This document shows, piece by piece, positions 56,453 through 64,000 of a DNA stretch of 64,000 bases. The notes under the pieces are model-generated. The model worked only from the letters and a program-made list of their open reading frames with translations. It was not told where the DNA came from and did not search any database. The position numbers and the translations under genes are program-made. How positions within the stretch are numbered: position 1 is the stretch's first letter; each line of letters starts with the position of its first letter. The stretch lies in NCBI GenBank assembly GCA_021209875.1, contig JAGYVD010000007.1:248001-312000 (forward strand). The letters are read 5' to 3'. Source of the DNA: Rosellinia necatrix (taxonomy: Eukaryota; Ascomycota; Sordariomycetes; Xylariales; Xylariaceae).

Positions 56453-56710
56453 TGTTGCACTAATTATAATTAAAAAGTTAAAGCTTTAGCAATAAATAAT
56501 ATATTATATAAAAATCTATAGATAAAAAAAAAAAAAATAAATAAAAGAAATTAGCTTACTAAAATTCTGGCTAAATGCAGATGTATAGAGTAGGTCTAGT
56601 TTATGCGCTACAGCTGGTCTGTGCGTGCTAGTTAGCAGCAGGTGTACAGATGTTCTGCACGCGCATGCCACGCATGCTGCGTGTGGCCAGTTATCCAGTC
56701 ATCCGTAACT
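56453..56710. repeat. LTR of element B, right copy
   Basis: Begins TGTTGCACTAATTAT; the 3' half (CGTGCTAGTTAGCAGCAGGT, CACGCGCATGCCACGC) is the least mutated of the four LTRs. Confidence 0.8.
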
Positions 56711-58077
56711 TTTATTTAAATTTAAATTTTTCATAAAAATAATATTAAATTTTTAAAGCTATAAATTTTAGCTAAAATAAAAAGTTAAATTATTTTAAAA
56801 GTTTTAAAAAGCTTTATTTATTTTTTAAATTAAAACTATTAATAATAACAGCATTAAAAATAATTTAAGTTAAAATAGTTTTTTTTAAAGTAAGTTTTTT
56901 TAATATAATTTATTTTATTTAACGTTTTTAAAAGCAATTTTAGTTAATATAACTATAAATATTATATTTAAAATAAATATTTTTTTATATATGTTTTAAT
57001 TTATTTTTAAAATTTTTTTTTTTTAAATAAGTTATAATACCTTTTTATTTTATTAAAAGTTATTATAATTTTTTAAAGCTAAATTAAATTATTTTTTTAA
57101 AAAAGCCGGCGTTTTTAATAAGCTTTTTAAACTAAAAAACCTATTATAACTACTGCTTTATAACATTTTTTATATAAAATATAAAAATTTTAGCCTGAAA
57201 TAATACCAAGTAATTAAAGTTTAAAAAATATGTTTTTATAAAATTATTTTATAAGTCTTTACTAAAATATCTGCTTTTTAAATTAAAAACTAAAATTTAA
57301 TTAAAAATTATTAAAATTTTTATTATTATAAAAATAATAACTTTTAAGTTCTTTTTAACACAGGATTTTTAATTTAAATTATAATAATAAGTAGCTAAAA
57401 CTTAGATTATTTCTGCTATATTTAAAAACAAGCGGCCAGTTAAGCTATATTATATTTTTAAAAAATTTTAGCATTATTTTTTATTATATTAATTAAATAT
57501 TTTATTTAGCTTTTTAATACAAAAACTATATTATTTTTTAAATTTATTAGCTATAGTTTAAAGCTAAATATTAAATTTGTTTTATTTACCGGTAAAAACT
57601 TTTAAAATTAAAGCTTAATTTTTTATTTTATTTTTATAGTTTAAATTAATTCTGTTAAAAAAAAAAACAAATTTAAGCTAAACAGCTTGTTTAATAAATT
57701 AAAACTATATACTTTTAAAAATATTAATTATAGTTAATTTTTTCATTAAACAAATTTTTTCATTAAATTATTTGTTTAAATAATTAATTTTATTTTTATA
57801 GCTTAAATAATAATTAAAAATTATTTATTAGTTTTTCTTTCAAGCAACTATATTTTATTATTATTTAAAAATATTAATTTTATAGTTCAAATTTAATAAA
57901 AAACAATTTTGCTTTTTAAATAAAAAATAACAAATAGTTTAATAAAACATAAAAATTATTATATACGTTATTTTTTATTTATATTTTAATATTTTAAGTT
58001 TTTATATTTAAAGTTAATTAATTTATTTATTGCTAATTATAATAAAAAAAAAAAAGTTTTTATAATTTATTAATTGT
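56711..58077. other. AT-converted sequence, no gene
   Basis: No open frame and no resolvable element; purely RIP-like composition. Confidence 0.45.
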
Positions 58078-58082
58078 TTAAT

Positions 58083-58351
58083 TGTGATGGCTGCAATAGC
58101 AGCAGTTGGAGCGGAGCCCAACTATACCTATGTATTAGGAAGAAAAACTAAGGTTGAGAAAAGAAGAGAACTATACACAGGGCCGACGGCCAGAATTCCT
58201 ACTTGTACATACCACTGGCCATTCACTACGTGACTGGCCTACCGCATTCACCACCTCCTCTTGTACCCACTTAGCCGGGGAACCAATCAGGGGCCGCCAG
58301 GCCACTTATTCGTGCAGCCAATCAGGGCCATCATGGCTGTGGGTCATGACA
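58083..58351. mobile_element. Solo-LTR-like insertion with 5 bp target duplication
   Basis: A 269-base GC-rich island beginning TGTGATGGCTG and ending GGTCATGACA, in AT-rich DNA. It is flanked by TTAAT at 58078-58082 and TTAAT at 58352-58356. The TG...CA ends and pentamer duplication fit a solo LTR left by recombination between two LTRs. It contains two nearly identical AACCAATCAGGGGCC / AGCCAATCAGGGCC segments (about 58280-58325). The 75-codon frame across it is not believable as a gene. Confidence 0.72.
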
Positions 58352-58599
58352 TTAATAATAAAAAAAATAATTTTAAAATAATGTTATAATTAATAATTAA
58401 AATATAAAAGCTTTTATGTTAATATTATAAACAAAGATTTTAAAATATAAAAAAAAAAAATAAGTAAAAGCTAAATAAAAAAACTAGTAATTTGTATTAG
58501 CTTTTTGCTTCAGCTAAAACAGTATAAAATTATAAGTTTATTATATTTACTATACTGTATTTATATGAACTTTATTTATTTATTATTTATTAATATAAT

Positions 58600-58780
58600 A
58601 TTTAGCGGTGCAGCAAAATAAATATAATAAATAACTGGTTAAGCAGCAGTGTAATAAATAGCTTTAGCGGGTATATATATTAACTAGTGCTGCCAGCACT
58701 TATATACAGGGTAAGTTTTGCAGGGTAGGTCGTCTTATCAAGGGGTGAGCTGACCAGGTTATCTCTAGGTCGTGACAATT
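58600..58780. other. Partly RIP-mutated GC-richer island
   Basis: It contains an AGTGCTGCCAGCACT palindrome and ends CTCTAGGTCGTGACA before ATTAAT, similar to the right end of the insertion at 58083-58351. Possibly an older LTR; the left end cannot be set. Confidence 0.35.
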
Positions 58781-59310
58781 AATAATATTTTAAATTATTT
58801 TTAAAATAAATACAGGTTAAATTTTAATTAAATTATTAAATTATAATTAAATTATAAAACAGCGGATTTATGTTAAGCTTTTTTTTTAATATAAGCTAGT
58901 TTTTTATATATATTTTTATAACAGCAGTATATATGCTTATAATAATATAAAACTAAGCTAATTTTAATATAATTATAATTATTTTATTTATTACAAAGTT
59001 TATTTTTTAATAAAATATATTTAAATATAAGTTGTTTTTAATTTAATTTATTATTAAACTAATATAGTTTATTATTTTTAAACTATAATTAATAAATAAT
59101 TAAATTTTTATTTTTAATTTTATTTTAATTATAAAGCAGCTATATATAAAATTATTAAATAATATTTTATATAAACTATTATAAAAAAAATTACTGTTTT
59201 TAATTTATATATTAAATTTAGTTTATATATTATATAAACAAAATTATTTATAATTAAAATTATATATAATTATAATTTAAATAATTCTATATAAATTATT
59301 ATAAAAATAA

Positions 59311-59425
59311 CACAGTCAGGAAGAGGGGGCTCCTTATTTAGCTAGCGCAGCTAGCTAGATAAGGATTGTGTAGATTAGATAAAGTACTAACCTAAGGCTT
59401 TTAGTCCCTGTAGGACCAGAAGCCC
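59311..59425. other. Island with two strong hairpins
   Basis: Hairpin 1 at 59331-59365: a 16-base arm TCCTTATTTAGCTAGC, three-base loop, and a matching arm with one mismatch. Hairpin 2 at 59396-59424: GGCTTTTAGTCC, loop CTGTA, GGACCAGAAGCC, with two G-T type mismatches, followed by a T-run. No reading frame. Confidence 0.55.
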
Positions 59426-62400
59426 TTTTTTTTTTAATTTTATATTATATTTTTATAAATTTAATATTATATTATTTTAAATAAACTATATTAAATAATG
59501 CAGTAAGTTTTATAATTATATAACTTTATATTTTAGTTTTTTTTTTATGTCGGCAGATAAAACACGTTTAATTTTTTAACGTTTATATATATTTAATTTT
59601 TAACACAGCTTTTTTTTATATTTTAAGCAGCGCTGTTTATAAAAAAAATAAAATTATTAGCTTTTAAGCTTAATTGTTGCTAGCAAAATTTATTAATGTT
59701 TATTTAATTTATAAATTTAATAATTAACGATTTAATATATTTTATGTTAGTTAGTTAATCGATTAATTTATCGGCAGCTAAGTTTAACTTTATATTATAT
59801 TTTAAACAGCTTTATTAGCTGTTTATATATTACTGCATTTAGCTATTAATATATTAAAATAATCTGTTGTTTTTTTAAACTTTAATTATTTTAGTATTAA
59901 ATATTTAATAATTATAATATTACGATTAGTTATTTTTTAAACTTTAATTAATATTATATTTAAATAATAAAATTATAATTTATAATTAATACTAGTTTTA
60001 CTTTTTAAAAAGCCTGCGTTAAGTTTTTTAATAAGCATACAGGTTTTTAATACTACCTGATTATATTTTTTATTTTATTTTTAATTTTAAAATTTAATTT
60101 TGTTTTAAAACGTGTATATAAATATAAATTTATAAAACAGCTAATAATATTTATTAGCTTAATTATAAAAATTATATAACTTATATATATTTGCCCCGTT
60201 ATTAATATTAATATAAATTTTAATTATTAATTTATATAAACTTAATAATTATTAATATATTAAAATATAAAACCGACTTAGAATTTTTAGCATTTAAAAA
60301 ATTTAAAATAGTTTTAATAGTTAAAAATTTAATTTTAAAGCTTATAAAAGCTGGAAAAATTTTTAGTTTTAAAATAGTCTAACTTAAACTATTAATTTCT
60401 AAAATAGTATAAAAAAAATATTAATTTTTGCTAGCAAAACTTAAGTTTATTAAACTAGTATTTTTTTGTTTTATATAAAAATTAAAAACTAGAACTATAA
60501 ATGTTAAGCATTTTATATTAAAAAAAAAATATAGTTTAAAATAAGTTTAATAATAAATTTAAATTAAATAATAATAAAAATCTTAGGTTTATATTTTAAA
60601 TTTATTTAAAAATAATAAAAGTTAACAAAAATTTAATAAAAATTTTAAAATTATTGCTTAGTTTAAAGCTAAAAAAACAACGTTTAATAATTATAATAGT
60701 TTTTAACTTTTTTAAAAAATAAATAGTTTTAAAACTATATTATTAAAATATAAATAAATTGTTATAGTAATAACAATTTAAGTTATAAAATTAAAAGTTA
60801 AAATTTAAACTAAACAGACAAGCTTTTAAATTATTTACTCTAGCTATAAACTTTTATAAAATTAATATAATAAATTAAAAAATAATATAATTAAAATAAA
60901 AAGCATGCTGAAAATATTAAAGCAGCAAAAATAATTGATTAATTAATATAATAATTAAATAATGCTAAAATGCTAGTTAATATAAAGACTTTTGTTTTTA
61001 AAGCATTTTATTGCGTTATTAATTAATTATTTAAAGCTGTATTAAATATAACTAAATATATAACAGCACTGCCTGTTTAATTTTAATATTTTAGTTATTA
61101 ATACCTGACCGCAGCTATATTAGCATTAAAACTATTATTTAAATCGTTTATTCCGGTGCTTTTAATAAAACTAGTATAAGTCCTAGTAGCAGCGCTAATA
61201 TTTATTATTTTAATAGTCCGTTTTAAAGCACAAGCTGTATATTTATTAATAAAAGCCTTGCTTATTAAAACGGTACAGTAATATATAAAGTTTTTTATTT
61301 TATATTAGTTTAAATATGTATTTATAACATTTTTTGCTATAATATTTTTAAAACTGCAACATTTAGCAGATAATAAAAACCTATTAAAACTATTTTTATA
61401 AAACAATAATTTTAGCGATTTAAATAGCTTAAATATAAACGATAAAAAAAGCGGTAAAAAAAAAAGACTTTTATAAAAACTTTTTAATTAAAAAGGTTGG
61501 GGTAGCAAAAATAATTATAAGTATAAACAAAAAAATTAAAAAAAAAAAATATTAAACGTTTAACAGCTTTGTTTTTTTGTTATATAATAATTATATAAAG
61601 CAAGCTAATATTAGCTAGTTTAATTTAAATAAAAAAAACAAAAACAATATAAAAATAATAGCTAATAAAAATAAGCTTATTTTTACCGACGTATTTTGTT
61701 TTATAAAAAAAGTTAATTTATTTTTTAAAGATTTAGAAGTAGTAGAGCAGAATGTTTAATAGATTTTAATTATGTTTTAAATATTATTAAAAAAACCAGC
61801 AGTTTTATAATAAAATAATAAGCTGACTACTGATCGACGACTTAAGTTTAAAATATAAAAATTAAACGTTATTTTAAATAAAATAATTATTTAATTTAAT
61901 ATATAACCTGCTGTAGTAATAAAACGTTTTATTTAAATTAAATTATTATTAAAAATATTATATAATAAAATACTGCTTTTATTACGTTTATATAAAAAAA
62001 ACTAAAATATATTTAAACTATAAAAATTTTAAACGCTGATAATAAAAATTAGCACGATGTTATAATTATAATATAAACTAGCATAAATTTTAAAATTAAG
62101 CAATATTTATTAACGCTTAATATAAAAAATATTTTAGTTAAATATATAATTTAAGTTGTTAAAATAAAGCTTTTGTTAATAGCAGCGGCAAAAAACAAAT
62201 ATTTGCAAGTTAAAAAAAATAATTAGAACTATAATAAAAAATCTAATAATTAAAAAAATTAGCGTTAAAAAAACATAGATTAAAACAAAAATAAAAAAAA
62301 GTAATATAATAAAAATAAAAAAAAAAGCCGTAAACTTAAATAAAAAAAAAAAAGTAATAAGAAAAAAAACGGCTAAAATAAACGCAAAAATAAATACGAT

Positions 62401-64000
62401 TGCTACTAAAAAAAGCGCGTTAATACAGCTAAGTTAAACTTGTTTATATTAAACGTAATATTATTTTATATTTTATTTAACTTTAAATTAAATAGTAATA
62501 AAATGTTTATTATAATCGATTATAGCTAATTATATAAATATTACGATTAAATGTTTAATTTAGCGTATAATTAGGGTTAATATGTTGCATGTTATATTAA
62601 ACGTCTAGCTAAATATATTTAAAACGTATTATTTTTAATTAAGTGTATTTATAAATAATATAGTATATTGTTTATATTATATAATATATTGTTTTAATAT
62701 TTATATAAATATAATTGTTTTAATATTATATTAAAAATTACGTAAAATTATTATTTTTTAAAAGAACTAATTAAAAATACTGTAATAAATAAGATTATAA
62801 GTTCTAAACTAAATAATAAAGCGATTATATTATTTGTTTAAAAAGCACCCGATAAAATATATAATTTTAAAAAAGCAAAAATAAAAAACAGTAATTTCTT
62901 ATATTTTAAAATTACTATTTAAAAATCTATTAATAGCGAAAATATTATTATAAGCTTAAATATAAGCTGTATTTGCTTAATAATAATAAAGTAATTATTA
63001 AGTAAATTTAAACATATTTTTAAAAATAAACAGGCTAGATTTAAAAGGTTAGAAATAGTTAAATTAAATATAAATAAAAAGCTATATTAAAATTTTATAT
63101 GTTAAGCAATAATAATTATAAATTTTATAATTATTAAAATTTATTAATATAGCTTAAGTTATAAAAAAAAAAAATTAAAATATTATTAAAAATAACTTTT
63201 AAATATTTACGAAGTATTAATTAATTATAGTTTAAACGTAGTTATTTTTATAAATGTTAAAAATTTTAAAATATTTTTTAAATATTTTTAAAGTAAACTT
63301 ATATGTTTATAAAATAACTTTAATATAAAAAGTTATTTTAGCGCTTAAAATATTAATACTAGCACTAGCTAAATATAAACCGCTATTAAAAAACAGAGAT
63401 TTTATATTTAAGCTATTATAAAAAAATAATATAGCAGCTTTAATTAAATTTATAATTTCCGCGAGCGTAATAATAATTAATCTGTTTTTTAAAACTAAAA
63501 CTATTTTTAAAAGTACTTAAATAAATATAATTTAAAAATAACTATATTAAAAAAAATATTAAAAATATATAAAAAATTTTTTAAAAGCTGTAATAATAGC
63601 TGCAGGCCTAGCGGCAGTTAAAGCTATAAATATAATTAATTTACTACTGTTTAATACTAGCTTGTTATTTAATACGTTTTATAATATTACGTCAGCTATT
63701 AATTTTAGCATTTTTATATTTAAAAATAAAATATATATTTTTAATAAATTTAAATTATTAAACATGTATTTATTAGCGGACCTTGTATTAATAACTTTTA
63801 TCATCGCAGCTATTACTATTAATATATACTAAAATTACAACATAACTTAGCACTTGGACTTAATTATAATAAAAATTAACGCGATCGTTAAAATAATTAG
63901 CACGTTAAAACAATATAAAATTCCTTTAAAAAGCTTTTTTTTTAACAAGGTTTTCGATATAGCAAACGTAACAAGTGAGATTAATACAACTAATGCACTT
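59426..64000. other. AT-converted sequence, no gene
   Basis: No open frame above background. Part of it (about 61,400-62,420) is A-rich on the plus strand with residual GCGG/GCCG words, which may be a further mutated element in the plus orientation. I cannot find its terminal repeats within the window. Confidence 0.4.

Larger units (their letters stand above)
49910..56710 (-). mobile_element. Ty3/Gypsy-like LTR retrotransposon B, RIP-degraded
   Basis: Bounded by 258-base direct repeats at 49910-50167 and 56453-56710, with matching pentamers TTTAT on both outer sides (49905-49909 and 56711-56715). Same family as element A. A reverse-transcriptase relic is legible on the minus strand at about 52,936-53,130, which sets the orientation: the 5' LTR is the right-hand one. 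All coding sequence is otherwise destroyed by AT conversion. Size (6.8 kb) is typical of fungal Gypsy elements. The two LTRs differ from each other by C-to-T and G-to-A steps and remain more GC-rich than the interior. Confidence 0.78.
36950..64000. other. 27 kb AT-rich, RIP-like block
   Basis: From about 36,950 the composition drops abruptly to mostly A and T with very frequent TA, while C and G survive mainly in GC and CG steps and in short islands. No frame over about 75 codons exists except low-complexity ones. Paired repeats inside it differ by C-to-T and G-to-A, the mark of repeat-induced point mutation in ascomycetes. The block continues to the window end, so its full length and whether it is subtelomeric, pericentromeric or an interstitial isochore cannot be judged. 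Confidence 0.85.

Noticed and set aside
58154..58381. 75-codon frame across the solo-LTR-like island
   Set aside because: Runs from inside the LTR into AT-rich flank; no family features.

Overview
The window looks like a chromosome segment from a filamentous ascomycete (Pezizomycotina, most probably a Sordariomycete). The evidence is short introns with GTAAGT-like donors and CTAAC-like branch sites, a fungal-type indoleamine dioxygenase, Vps23, a single-domain LysM protein, a DUF3716 zinc-cluster-like protein, many intergenic TAGGTACCTAGG tracts, and an AT-rich block bearing the signature of repeat-induced point mutation (RIP). Clade is inferred, not proven.

Layout. Positions 1-10,000 are ordinary housekeeping sequence: a small acidic membrane protein, indoleamine 2,3-dioxygenase (NAD synthesis), the ESCRT-I subunit Vps23, and a long disordered protein with a repeated nine-residue motif. 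From about 10,000 to 28,200 the sequence is gene-poor. It holds three paralogous, intron-bearing, single-pass membrane microproteins on the minus strand (14,836-15,164; 17,184-17,685; 23,145-23,682), an N-terminally truncated methyltransferase-like gene, and a secreted LysM protein. From 28,197 to 31,894 there is a DUF3716 protein and a CaiB/BaiF CoA-transferase whose coding region is full of microsatellites. From 32,600 to 36,800 come broken genes (an acyltransferase tail and an internally deleted MFS transporter) and one intact unknown protein.

From about 36,950 to the end the DNA becomes extremely AT-rich with no credible intact gene. In it I can resolve a 2.6 kb element with about 240 bp terminal repeats, two 6.5-6.8 kb copies of one Ty3/Gypsy-like family with 240-258 bp LTRs (the coding strand is minus; a reverse-transcriptase relic is still legible), a tiny TRIM-like element with two 120 bp LTRs and a perfect 5 bp target duplication, a solo-LTR-like insertion with a perfect 5 bp duplication, and GC-richer islands with strong hairpins. 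The contrast between the mutated long elements and the nearly clean short ones fits RIP with a length threshold.

The most interesting candidates are the microprotein family, whose second exons are largely invisible to ATG-based ORF calling, and the intact TRIM-like element carrying perfect matches to both internal Pol III promoter boxes. Splice sites are predicted by eye; where the reading frame could not be resolved this is stated.
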